From Flavobacterium aquatile LMG 4008 = ATCC 11947 (lineage in GTDB: Bacteria; Bacteroidota; Bacteroidia; Flavobacteriales; Flavobacteriaceae), in contig NZ_JRHH01000002.1 in NCBI RefSeq assembly GCF_000757385.1, positions 372,001 through 436,000 on the forward strand: DNA of 64,000 nucleotides, in the 5' to 3' direction. Positions 43,398-53,066 of this stretch are shown in pieces. The translations under genes and the position numbers were made by a program. How positions within the stretch are numbered: position 1 is the first letter of the stretch; each line of letters begins with the position of its first letter. The notes below the pieces were generated by a model, which saw only the letters and a program-made list of their open reading frames with translations, ran no database searches and was not told the DNA's origin.

Positions 43398-46300
43398 TTA
43401 TTTTATAAGTACAAAAGTTTGATTTTCGTTGATGATAGTTCCGTAGAATGTTTCAGCGCTGACTTTTACATAGTAATTTCCATTTTCTGAAGGTATGTCT
43501 TTTATTTTTCCGTTCCAACCTACTAAAACATCGCCCACTTCCGAATATATTAAGGAACCCCAAGTATCATAAACATCCAAACGAATGTTTTTTAGACTTC
43601 TAGTTACTGGTCGTAGAGTGTCATTTAAACCATCATTATTGCTTGGAGTGAAAGCCGTTGGAACTACCAGAACATATCCTTTTTCTACGGTTAATGCCAA
43701 CTGAGTGGTATAAACACAACCAAAAGGGTACGTTACAGTAAGTGTAACTAAATAGTATTCATTAGGAATTAAATAAGTATGGATTGGGTTTAATTCGTTA
43801 GAAAATGTGCCATCACCAAAATCCCATAAAACAGAAATATAGTCGCCCGAAATGGTGCTTTGAAACTCGATGGGGTCTAAAATAGAATACAATCCGTAAG
43901 AGGTAGAACCAATGGAAACAGCGGAAAAAGTTGCTGTGCCTAGTTGTGGTAAGTTTACATCAAAGGAGTAAATTGCTGAGCATCCGATGGCGTCTGTTGC
44001 TGTAAGTGTTACCAAACCATCTTGAGTTGTGGTCATCAATTCGTTATTTATTCCGCTAGTTGTTCCACTGGACCAATTGAATTGAAATGGCGGAACACCA
44101 CCTGAAACTTGTGCTTCAAAATTCTGTGTAGCAGATTGTGCAGCGCAGTTGGCTGTTGTAGTAGTATTTACTGCAAGGACAATTGGGCTTGGTCTTGTAA
44201 TGCTGTATTGTCCTGATGTTGAACAGCCATTTGAGTCGGTTACTATTACTGAATAATTTCCAGCAGGAATATTGGTTAAATCTTCGGTGCTGACTCCATT
44301 ATTCCAAACGGTGGTAAATGGTGGCGTTCCTCCTGAAACCAATAAATTTATTGCTCCTGTATTGGCATTATTGCAATCTAATGCATTGGTTATATTAGCT
44401 GATAAAACTAAAAGTTGTGGTTCCAGAATTGTAAAAGTTCTTGAAATAGTACAAGGTTTAGCGTCGGTTATAACCACCGAATACGTACCTGGACCGAGGT
44501 TGTTTCTAATAGTTCCTGCTGGACTTCCGTCACTCCAAACTAAATTCACAGGAGCGATTCCACCCACGAAGTTCAAGGCAATACTTCCGTCATTAGCTCC
44601 AAAGCATGAAATATTGTTCACTACTGGATTTACATCAAAAATAGGTGGACTTGGAATGTTTATAGTTAACAACTTTTGACATCCAAGTGCATCAGTAACG
44701 GTAATTGTATAATCTCCAGGTGAGAGATTATTTTGATTTAATCCTACGGCGAGATTGCTCCATTGAGTTTGATAAGGAGCTGTTCCGCCCGATAGAGTAA
44801 CTGCTATTGTAGCATCGTTATCACCATAACATTCTACAGGAGTTGTTATTGCGGTAATTACGATTTCAGTAGATTGTGTTATTGTCACAGCTAAGTTTTT
44901 TGTACAACCTAAACTGTCAGTAACAACTACATTATATTGTCCTGCTGAAATTGCAGCAATATCTTCGGTACTTGCGCCGTTTGACCACAAAAAGGTGTAA
45001 GGTGCTGTTCCGCCAACGACATCAATATTTATTGCTCCTGTTGCAAAACCAAAGCAATCCACATTGGTTTGAGTTGCAAGATTCACTTGTAACAATGGTG
45101 GTTCTGTAATAATAAATGTTGCTATTTTTGGTCCGCAATTGTTAGCGTCTGAAACCGTTACTACGTAGGTTGCAGGACTAAGATTGGAAATATCTTCTGT
45201 TGCTGCAAATGGCGTATTGTTTTGTGTCCAAGAATACGAATAGGCTCCAGTTCCGCCCGAAACTGTGATACCGATTGCACCATTTGAAGCACCAAAACAG
45301 GAAACATTATTGATAGTATCATTTGAAATTACAATATCGGTTGGTTCCGAAATTGTATAGGAATTTGTAAAAGGACAGTTACCAGCATCGGTAATTGTTA
45401 AATTATAATTCCCAGGTTGTAAATTAGTTATGGAAGTGGCTGCTGATGTAAAAGCATTTGGACCAATCCAAGAAATCGTATAAGGAGGAATTCCACCTGT
45501 AATGTTGGTCGTGATTGAAGCATTGTTTACTCCAAAACAACTGTTATTAGTAACTATTGTATTTGGATTAATGGCTGGATTTACAGTAACGGTAACTTGA
45601 AAACTAGTTCCAATGCAAGTTCCTGATGTTGGCGTTACGGTATAAGTTGCTGTTGCAGGACTTGTTGTGGTGTTAATTAATGTTTGACTGATTGATGTTT
45701 GCGGTAACGTTTCGCTAGAAGCTCCAGTAATTGCACCCGCAGGATTGATTGTTGGATTGGTCCACGTATAAGTTGTTCCACTAGGAATCGTATTTCCGTT
45801 GCCATTAGCTGGAGTTATCAAAAAGGTTGTCGTGCTGCATATTGTGGAAGTTTCGGCTGCAATGATTGGATTTTGATTAACAGTAACCTCAACTGGACTT
45901 GAAATTATAATTGAGCAACCACCAGTTATTGTTGGAAAGGTTACTTCACAATAATAATAGGTTGTTCCTGCTAGAATTGCTGGTGGATTAAATGTTGCAT
46001 TTGTTGCTCCAACAATTAATGTTCCTCCAGAATTTGAGTTATTTACATTAGAAAACCATTGGTAGGTTGGTGATAATGCGTCGCTATTGGTTACCACTGT
46101 TAGTGGTGATGGCGTTTGACCTAAACAAATGGTACTTGAAGTAAGCGCGTTGGTAAAAGCTGGTGCTAAATTAACTACAACCGTTGCAGTAGCACTTGTA
46201 GCATTACAACCAGTTCCAGTTGCTTGGTTGATTATGCAGTAGTAATACAGCGTTCCAACATTTGCTGTTGATGGTGTATAGGTATCGTTAGTTGCGCCTG

Positions 46301-49300
46301 TTATTAAAGTACCAGTAGTAGTATTGTTGGTAGTATTGCTGTACCATTGATAGGAATAATTTGAACCTATTCCACCACTTGCGGTTACTGTCAAATTCGT
46401 TGGTGTTGCATTTTGACAAAGGGTTTGCGTTGCGAGTGGTTGCGTGAGTATTGTTGGATCATTTACAACGTCAATTTGGGCAAGTGTACTAGTGATGTTT
46501 CCACAACCATTTCCTGTAAAACTTATGATTACATAGTAGTAAAAACTTCCCACGTTTGTAAAAACTGGAGGTGTAAAATTGGGCGAATTTGTTCCGATTG
46601 GAGTTCCACCTGAGGTTGAATTAATTGTGTTGCTGTACCATTGGTAGCTTGCGGTTCCAGTTCCGTTTATGAAACTTACTGTTAGTGGATTTGTAATGGA
46701 GCCACCAACGCATATTGTTTGAGTCGGTAAAGGTTGCACGTCAATTGTGCTGGATTGGTTTATTGTAATAACCGCTACGTTTGTTGGAACGCTGGAGCAA
46801 CTTCCGTTTAAATTTGGAAAAGTTATCACACAATAATAGTAAAAGATACCAACATTTGTTGATGATGGAATATAGGTTGGATTGGTTTCGCCAGGAATAC
46901 TAGTTCCTCCACTATTTGAATTAGAAGTATTTGAAAACCATTGGTAAGTAGGAGTTCCTGAACCATTAGCATAGGTAAACGACAACGTTGTTGGTGTACC
47001 GTTTTGGCATATCGTACTTGAACTTGGTTGATTTATAATTGTTGGTGAGGCGTTGATTATTATGGTAGCAGAATCACTTGCAACATTACATCCTGCATTA
47101 GGTTGTGTTATATTACAATAATAATAAAAAGTTCCGATAGCAGTTGTTGGCGGAGTGAAACTTGGAGTGTTTGTCCCGACAGGAGTTCCTCCCGAATTTG
47201 TTGCTGTTGTGGTAGAAAACCATTGGTAAGAAAAAGTTCCAGTTCCACCACTAGCGGTCACCGTTAAATTTACTGGTGTTGCATTTTGACAAAGCGTTTG
47301 CGTTGCAATGGGTTGACTTGTAATTATTGGGTCAGGTACGACATCAATTTGAGCTATTGCACTTGTAGCGTTACCGCAACCATTTCCTGTAAAACTAACG
47401 ATTACGTAATAATAAAAAGTTCCGACAGTTGAAAAAGCAGGAGGTATGAAAGTTGGGTTTGTAGCACCAGAAATTAAAGTTCCACCAGTTGTAGTACTCG
47501 TAGTATTGCTATACCATTGGTAACTTGGAGTACCTGTTCCTCCAGATGTGATTACAGATAGTGGTGTTGTAATTGTTCCACCAACACATATATTTTGGTT
47601 TGGAGTTGGTTGTGTGCTAATGGTTATTGAAGGAGCAACATTAATTGTAGCTACTGATGAGGTAATAGTGGAGCAACCACCTGAAGTGAAAGAAACTATA
47701 CAATAATAATAAAATGTTCCAGATCCATTTGTTGGTGGTGAAAAGCTGGCATTTGTTTCTCCAAAAATTGCAGTTCCTCCTGTAGTTGAATTAGTGGTGT
47801 TGGAATACCATTGATAAGTTGGTGTAACTGCCGAACTACTCAAAGTTACTACAAGCGGAGTTACAGTTCCTCCAACGCAAATTGAATTTGAAACTGGTAA
47901 TGGCGTTATGGTTGGTGAAGGATTTACCGTTATTACATAATTTATTGGAGTGCCTGTGCAACTACCGATTGATGGTGTAATTACGTAGGTAACAGTTCCA
48001 GTTGAGGTGTTTGTTGTGGTTATTGTTTGAACCGGAATTGTATTAGTTCCAAATGGTATAAATCCAGTAATTCCAGGGGTTGCTGTTGCAGTCCAAGAAA
48101 AGGTCGTGGTTGATGGGTTAGCTGTTAAATTTACAAGTGTTGTTGCTGTGCCAGAACATATAGTTTGACTTAGATTGGTGTTAGTTATTACTGGAGATTG
48201 GTTGACTATAAATGTTTGCGTAGCAGTATTTGATGCTCCACATTCGTTTGTTACTATTAATGAGACCGTATAATTTCCATCTACTGCATAATTTATTGTT
48301 CCAGGATTTGCAGAAGTTGAAGTTGACGGATTACCACCCGGAAAACTCCATGCATAGCTTAACGAACTAGTTGGTTGAACACAAGCTGGCACATTTGCAA
48401 CTGGATTTATATTTGCAGTACCACAGAAGTTGCTAATAGCAGCAATTGATATTGTTTGGGGTTTTTTTACAATTACTGTTTGAGTTGCCGTTGCGCTTCC
48501 GCACGAATTTGTAGCGGTTAAGGTTATTGTATAGGTTCCTGCTTCTATAAAGTTGAACGTAGCATTGGTTGCGGTTTGGTTTGGAATTGGAGTTATACTT
48601 GAACCACAATTAGTTGCTGCATAACTTACGCTCCACGTATAAACCGTTGGAGTACATTGATTAATAGGTGAAGTAGTGTTGTTTGTGGTAACAGTTAATG
48701 GCGAACAACCACTGTTATTGTTTACTGTGAATGATGGTGTTAATGGGGGCTCAATGCAGATGGTTTTGGTAATTGTGTCTATGGCACACCTGTTTCCGAT
48801 TTTCATCGTGATAGTGTAAGTACCAGCTACAGAAAAAATTGGGCAAATTGCATTTGTTCCACTTGACCATGTATTGGTATTGGTTGAACCAAAATCATTA
48901 CCTAATGTTCCGCTTGCTAAAACATATCCTGTGTTTGGAGAAATTGACCAAATAATTTTAGGAGTAGAGCAACTCGTTGATGTGGCAGAATCACCACCGG
49001 TTGAACTATTGGTAAAACAAACTTGAGTGTTTGTGCATCTTATTGTCTGTGGGACTGTAAAATCAGCAATTGGCGGTGTTGAAATTCTAATTGGTACTAC
49101 TGAAGCAGATGATTGATCACAAGGATTAACTGCGACGATACTTGCATAAAAAGAGTTTTGATATGTGGTGTTTGCTATACTGCTCGACGTACCACATGAA
49201 GTAGTTAAAAAAGTATGTGTTACAGATGGCGGTGGAGGATGACTGAAATTTACTGGAGCAGAGCCGTCATTAAAAGTTACAATATATGTGGTACCAGGTG

Positions 49301-50042
49301 GATTATTGTCGGTTCCTGTTATCGGGAAGGTTAAATCTGAAGTAATACAAATATCCGTATTTCCTGGGTTACCCAAGCCAACAGCAGGATTGTTACCCAC
49401 GAATACTTTGTATATTTTCGTTACATTACATCCGTTTTGTGCAGTAATGGTATAAGTTAGCGTCCATAATCCAACTGCATAGTTATGACTTGTTGTTGTC
49501 CAATTCGTAGCTGTGAAATTTGGACTACTATCGCCCCAACTTATAGTATAGGTTGTATTTGTAGCAAGTGTCAAAGAGGTGTTAAAAAAATCAATTAATG
49601 TTGCTTGATTACTACATATTTTAAATACTGGAAATCCATTAAAAAAATCTGAAGTTGCGGTTGAGTTTAAGTCGGCATTCGCCTGAGTATTAATCGTGAT
49701 AATTGCATTTCCTACTTGAGCAGTTTCCACAGTTGGCATTACAGCATCGTGTACACTTACCAAAGCATAGTTGAAACTTCCAGCATTTGCTGTGTTCACC
49801 GCAACTGTTACTGCATTATTCATTCCTACTGTCGAAATTGGCGGTTGGGCAACACCATTAATTGTATAGGTAAATGTATAAGGCGCCGTTCCACCACTTC
49901 CTGTAAATGTGATTAAAGGACTTGTTGCATTTTGACACACGGTAGTTGTTCCTGAAATGGCCGCGTTTGGAGGTAGAACATTGGTGCTAAAGCAATTAAG
50001 GCTGCATATAGCCATTGCTATTATTAGGTATAGTTTTTTCAT
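43398..50042 (-). CDS. SprB-like giant adhesin with type B T9SS sorting domain
   Basis: A 2214-aa secreted protein. Signal peptide to about residue 19 (CSLNCFS). PKD-like beta domains fill the first third. Seven Ig-like units with the core YQWYSNT / GTFYYYC follow. Then come seven SprB-type repeats of about 75 residues with the pattern SCFG, then SGGTxPYxxxW, then GxYxVxVTDxxGC. After a last PKD domain (LWDFGDGTFSNELNPIHTY) the protein ends in a gliding-motility-associated type B sorting domain (VPTAFTPSNNDGLNDTL). This is the SprB architecture, but much smaller than the F. johnsoniae protein. Likely a surface adhesin for gliding or attachment, exported with the SprF-like protein. Confidence 0.9.
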   Translation of the reverse strand: MKKLYLIIAMAICSLNCFSTNVLPPNAAISGTTTVCQNATSPLITFTGSGGTAPYTFTYTINGVAQPPISTVGMNNAVTVAVNTANAGSFNYALVSVHDAVMPTVETAQVGNAIITINTQANADLNSTATSDFFNGFPVFKICSNQATLIDFFNTSLTLATNTTYTISWGDSSPNFTATNWTTTSHNYAVGLWTLTYTITAQNGCNVTKIYKVFVGNNPAVGLGNPGNTDICITSDLTFPITGTDNNPPGTTYIVTFNDGSAPVNFSHPPPPSVTHTFLTTSCGTSSSIANTTYQNSFYASIVAVNPCDQSSASVVPIRISTPPIADFTVPQTIRCTNTQVCFTNSSTGGDSATSTSCSTPKIIWSISPNTGYVLASGTLGNDFGSTNTNTWSSGTNAICPIFSVAGTYTITMKIGNRCAIDTITKTICIEPPLTPSFTVNNNSGCSPLTVTTNNTTSPINQCTPTVYTWSVSYAATNCGSSITPIPNQTATNATFNFIEAGTYTITLTATNSCGSATATQTVIVKKPQTISIAAISNFCGTANINPVANVPACVQPTSSLSYAWSFPGGNPSTSTSANPGTINYAVDGNYTVSLIVTNECGASNTATQTFIVNQSPVITNTNLSQTICSGTATTLVNLTANPSTTTFSWTATATPGITGFIPFGTNTIPVQTITTTNTSTGTVTYVITPSIGSCTGTPINYVITVNPSPTITPLPVSNSICVGGTVTPLVVTLSSSAVTPTYQWYSNTTNSTTGGTAIFGETNASFSPPTNGSGTFYYYCIVSFTSGGCSTITSSVATINVAPSITISTQPTPNQNICVGGTITTPLSVITSGGTGTPSYQWYSNTTSTTTGGTLISGATNPTFIPPAFSTVGTFYYYVIVSFTGNGCGNATSAIAQIDVVPDPIITSQPIATQTLCQNATPVNLTVTASGGTGTFSYQWFSTTTATNSGGTPVGTNTPSFTPPTTAIGTFYYYCNITQPNAGCNVASDSATIIINASPTIINQPSSSTICQNGTPTTLSFTYANGSGTPTYQWFSNTSNSNSGGTSIPGETNPTYIPSSTNVGIFYYYCVITFPNLNGSCSSVPTNVAVITINQSSTIDVQPLPTQTICVGGSITNPLTVSFINGTGTASYQWYSNTINSTSGGTPIGTNSPNFTPPVFTNVGSFYYYVIISFTGNGCGNITSTLAQIDVVNDPTILTQPLATQTLCQNATPTNLTVTASGGIGSNYSYQWYSNTTNNTTTGTLITGATNDTYTPSTANVGTLYYYCIINQATGTGCNATSATATVVVNLAPAFTNALTSSTICLGQTPSPLTVVTNSDALSPTYQWFSNVNNSNSGGTLIVGATNATFNPPAILAGTTYYYCEVTFPTITGGCSIIISSPVEVTVNQNPIIAAETSTICSTTTFLITPANGNGNTIPSGTTYTWTNPTINPAGAITGASSETLPQTSISQTLINTTTSPATATYTVTPTSGTCIGTSFQVTVTVNPAINPNTIVTNNSCFGVNNASITTNITGGIPPYTISWIGPNAFTSAATSITNLQPGNYNLTITDAGNCPFTNSYTISEPTDIVISNDTINNVSCFGASNGAIGITVSGGTGAYSYSWTQNNTPFAATEDISNLSPATYVVTVSDANNCGPKIATFIITEPPLLQVNLATQTNVDCFGFATGAINIDVVGGTAPYTFLWSNGASTEDIAAISAGQYNVVVTDSLGCTKNLAVTITQSTEIVITAITTPVECYGDNDATIAVTLSGGTAPYQTQWSNLAVGLNQNNLSPGDYTITVTDALGCQKLLTINIPSPPIFDVNPVVNNISCFGANDGSIALNFVGGIAPVNLVWSDGSPAGTIRNNLGPGTYSVVITDAKPCTISRTFTILEPQLLVLSANITNALDCNNANTGAINLLVSGGTPPFTTVWNNGVSTEDLTNIPAGNYSVIVTDSNGCSTSGQYSITRPSPIVLAVNTTTTANCAAQSATQNFEAQVSGGVPPFQFNWSSGTTSGINNELMTTTQDGLVTLTATDAIGCSAIYSFDVNLPQLGTATFSAVSIGSTSYGLYSILDPIEFQSTISGDYISVLWDFGDGTFSNELNPIHTYLIPNEYYLVTLTVTYPFGCVYTTQLALTVEKGYVLVVPTAFTPSNNDGLNDTLRPVTRSLKNIRLDVYDTWGSLIYSEVGDVLVGWNGKIKDIPSENGNYYVKVSAETFYGTIINENQTFVLIK

Positions 50043-50124
50043 TTTGGTTAATTTGGGGTAAGTAAAATTATATAAAATTTGTTAAATTCCACTATTTCAG
50101 GTAGATAAATAAATATTCCTGCCT

Positions 50125-50793
50125 TTAAGCGATACCCAAATCCTTTGCAATAGCAATAAGATGAACTGTGTTATTAGCTTTAAAATAGTCTTTTAGTTTG
50201 CCTAATCTTTTTTCGATGGCACTTTTACTGTTGGGTGTGATTCCTAGCTCTTTGAATTTGGTTTCTATTTGATCTTGGGCTACGCCAATCGAGAGTTGCT
50301 TGATGAGTTGCACATCGAAATTGTCTATTTCATGTATTACTTTGTCTTGTAGCAAGTGCGCGAAATCGGGAGAAATGTAGCTTTTGTCGTCTTTAAGTAT
50401 TGTTTTTATTGCCGTTTTTAATTCGGTGATGCTTTTTCTGCCTTTGTGAACATAAGCATTGACGTTGAGGTTATGGAACAATGCTTTTACACGAAAATTC
50501 TTGTCCTCGATAGAATAGACGATTACTTTAATGTCGGGTTGTATTTGTTTTACTTTTTCTATTAAATCTTCTCCAGAAGTCAGTGTTACTTTACGATGAT
50601 CTGTCTTGAAAGACAAATCACTAATTAGTAATTCGTAAGGTTCGTTGTCTTGAAGCGCCTTTTTTATTTTTAATAAGGCATCATCGCAGTATTTTGCGTG
50701 GTGTATTTCGGTTACGGCTAAAGTAGTTAAGGTTTGATTTACAGCAATATTAATGCTGTCAAAATCTTCGGCGACAAGAACTTTTTTAAACAT
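50125..50793 (-). CDS. Response regulator (receiver plus C-terminal HTH)
   Basis: A 222-aa protein. Receiver domain with the acidic pair Glu9-Asp10, phosphorylation site Asp59 (LLISDLSF) and Lys in VHKGRKS. The C-terminal 70 residues (LSIGVAQDQIETKFKELGITPNSKSAIEKRLGKLKDYF) form a LuxR/NarL-like helix-turn-helix of the divergent type common in flavobacteria. It starts 11 bases after the histidine kinase gene and lies 82 bases before the adhesin gene on the same strand, so it may control it. Confidence 0.85.
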   Translation of the reverse strand: MFKKVLVAEDFDSINIAVNQTLTTLAVTEIHHAKYCDDALLKIKKALQDNEPYELLISDLSFKTDHRKVTLTSGEDLIEKVKQIQPDIKVIVYSIEDKNFRVKALFHNLNVNAYVHKGRKSITELKTAIKTILKDDKSYISPDFAHLLQDKVIHEIDNFDVQLIKQLSIGVAQDQIETKFKELGITPNSKSAIEKRLGKLKDYFKANNTVHLIAIAKDLGIA

Positions 50794-50804
50794 AGCTTTT
50801 CTTT

Positions 50805-52463
50805 TTATTCGGGTACAATGATTTGTGCTTTGAATCCTTTTCCTGATTCTGTTTCAAAAGTAAGCGTTCCTTTAATGGCTAAAATACGGTTTTCCGCATT
50901 TTGGAGTCCATTTTTAAATTTTAACATTTCGGAGGTTCCAATTCCGTTATCCGAATAGTTGATTATGATTTCTTTTTTAGTGTTTTCAAACCTTATCACC
51001 ACTACAGAACATTGACTGTGCTTTTTCATATTGACTAGTAATTCTTGTAGCGTTCTATAGACTGCAATTTTAACTTCTTTTTTTACGGAGAGCCAATTTA
51101 TGGTGTTTTGATTTTGAATTAACACATTTACATCATTAGAAATGTAACTTGCAATCATACTTTGTAAATTATCTTGAAAATTACTTCCTGTATCAATATC
51201 ACTGTTTTCTTTGGCAATGTTTCTGGTTCGAGTGTAAATGGCGTCTAGATTTTCTAGAAGTTGTTCTTTTTTAGCACTGTCTTGGAGGTCTTGTGTTTCT
51301 GCATAAGTTAGCGCATTAAAAACGTCATTGGCTAGTTCGTCATGAAGTCTTTTGGATATTCTGGTTTCGGTTTCGTAAGAGATAGTTTTTAGTTTTCTTC
51401 TGTTTCTTGAGCGAATTGTGAAGAAAATCAATAAGAATATAGTAGAGGCAAAAAAGAATAGGATTATATAGAGTTGTTTTTGTGTTTTTTGTTTCTCGCT
51501 TTCTTTCTGAGCAATGGAAAAGTCGTATTTGATTTTAGCAAATTGGGTTTTGGATGCTTGTCTTACTTTATTGATGCTATCAGAAATACCCATTTGCTTT
51601 AAGGCAAGTTTTTTTACATCATTAGAATTACCTGATGCAATTTGAAATTTTATGGCTTCAATCCGATCATCTGGAGTATTGATTGCCGTTGCAGAATTAT
51701 AAGCTTTTTGTGCAAAATCTTGAGCTAGAGTAGGATTAGAATTGAGATAATATTCCGAAAGATGCATGTAGGATGCAATTAATTCGTAATTATCTTTGAT
51801 GCTATCTCTTATTTGTAGAGATTCAGTAAGATGGTTGATTGCTTTAGGGTTGTTTAATTTGAAATAGGCGTAACCGAGATTGTCGAGAACTTTTGCGTAA
51901 GTAGGCTTATCTTTCAGAACAAACTTTTCTTGTAGAACTTCTGATAATTTAATTATTGCTTTTTTGAACTCTTTGTTTTCTATAAATACTACACCAATAT
52001 TATTTTTTATAATTGATTTGTATTGATTGTCAGAAGTTGCAGTATAAGCCATTTGATAGTTTTTCAAGGCATCTGTAAAGTTAGCTTGTTCTTCATAAGC
52101 AATACCTAACATATTGTAAAGATTTGGATTGTAAACTGTAGAAGTAGATACTTTAAATGCTTCGATTACTGTTGCTTCACTTCCTGAGAAATCGCATTTA
52201 GCCTGCTCAATTGTTGCCATTCTAAATAAGCAGAAGATAGTTTGTTCGTTAGTTAAATTATCATTTATTGATTTTGCTTTGTTGTAGTACAAATAAGCAC
52301 TATCATATTTTTCGGCTTCAAATAACTCCTCCGCTAAATTGTAGTATAAAGTAAATTCACTGCTTGATGATTTCTTTATTTCTTTATTATTTTTTTTACA
52401 TGAAGAAAATATTGAAATTATCAGTAATGAAAAAATCAGGGAAATCAACTTTTTTTGTATCAT
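50805..52463 (-). CDS. TPR-containing sensor histidine kinase
   Basis: A 552-aa sensor. N-terminal lipobox-like end (IFSSC, about Cys22). Periplasmic TPR repeats fill residues 35-300 (LYYNLAEELFEAEKYDSAYLYYNKA and similar), then one membrane segment at about 325-345. The HisKA_3 dimerisation helix has the phospho-acceptor His374 (RLHDELANDV). The HATPase domain has ELLVNMKKHS (N box) and YSDNGIG (G1 box). It is paired with the response regulator. HisKA_3 kinases with TPR sensors are common in Bacteroidota. The ligand is unknown. Confidence 0.9.
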   Translation of the reverse strand: MIQKKLISLIFSLLIISIFSSCKKNNKEIKKSSSSEFTLYYNLAEELFEAEKYDSAYLYYNKAKSINDNLTNEQTIFCLFRMATIEQAKCDFSGSEATVIEAFKVSTSTVYNPNLYNMLGIAYEEQANFTDALKNYQMAYTATSDNQYKSIIKNNIGVVFIENKEFKKAIIKLSEVLQEKFVLKDKPTYAKVLDNLGYAYFKLNNPKAINHLTESLQIRDSIKDNYELIASYMHLSEYYLNSNPTLAQDFAQKAYNSATAINTPDDRIEAIKFQIASGNSNDVKKLALKQMGISDSINKVRQASKTQFAKIKYDFSIAQKESEKQKTQKQLYIILFFFASTIFLLIFFTIRSRNRRKLKTISYETETRISKRLHDELANDVFNALTYAETQDLQDSAKKEQLLENLDAIYTRTRNIAKENSDIDTGSNFQDNLQSMIASYISNDVNVLIQNQNTINWLSVKKEVKIAVYRTLQELLVNMKKHSQCSVVVIRFENTKKEIIINYSDNGIGTSEMLKFKNGLQNAENRILAIKGTLTFETESGKGFKAQIIVPE

Positions 52464-52513
52464 TCCCCGAAATTATAGAAAAATAGTTATAATAAAAAAC
52501 TATTGATAAAAAC

Positions 52514-52723
52514 TTATGGTCTTGGGTTTGGAGGAGGAGGAGGTAATTGACCATTTTGTCCACCAGTATCACTTGGCAAAGTGTCACCTTCTTTTAATGA
52601 GAACGATTCGTCATTTCGAATTTCGTGAATTCCTTGAGATGGTGCGATTGCATCTGAATCATTTGTGCAGGATACTGCAAAAGTTGCTGTTGCCAATAAG
52701 GCAATAAATAATATTTTTTTCAT
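52514..52723 (-). CDS. Small lipoprotein upstream of the two-component genes
   Basis: A 69-aa protein with a clear type II signal peptide (ALLATATFAVSC) and a short mature part ending in a proline run (LPPPPPNPRP). It lies 50 bases before the histidine kinase gene, on the same strand, and could be a lipid-anchored signal peptide or partner for the sensor. Inference from position only. Confidence 0.65.
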   Translation of the reverse strand: MKKILFIALLATATFAVSCTNDSDAIAPSQGIHEIRNDESFSLKEGDTLPSDTGGQNGQLPPPPPNPRP

Positions 52724-53066
52724 TTTAATGAATTTTTAAAATTTGACATAGGTTTGGCTGTTCGAATGATTTTCGAAAGCATTTTGTAACAGATAATTCT
52801 GTTGGTTTTTGAGTACTCGGAATTTTTTTGGGAAGTGAAGTGCGCGACTACAGAACCTTTTGGTTATACTTCCCTGAATAAAAAATCAGTTCTGTAGGGC
52901 GTCACTTTTTTAGAATCAGTTTTGTACATTTGTTCCTATCGCGAAATAGATCAAGAACTAATTCTGAGGCAAAGGAATGACGTTTTTGTAGTAGTGTTTA
53001 TAGGGAATTCCTATATTTCCGATAATTCCGAAGATTTCTTAAAAATTCATAAAACCCCTTTCCCTT
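52724..53066. other. Intergenic region with long nested inverted repeats
   Basis: No gene. GGGAAGT (52830-52836) can pair with ACTTCCC (52868-52874). CTACAGAAC (52848-52856), inside that loop, can pair with GTTCTGTAG (52889-52897), outside it. AAGTG/CACTT flanks extend the second stem, which ends in a T-run at 52906-52911. Further down, TATAGGGAATTCCTATA (52999-53015) is a near palindrome before the 53067 gene. Confidence 0.6.

Noticed and set aside
44272..44679. 135-aa plus-strand frame inside the adhesin gene
   Set aside because: Shadow created by the repetitive composition of the SprB-type repeats on the other strand.
50884..50899. TACGGTTTTCCGC inside the histidine kinase gene, resembling the island operator
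   Set aside because: Imperfect, inside a coding region and without a -7 box at 19 bp.
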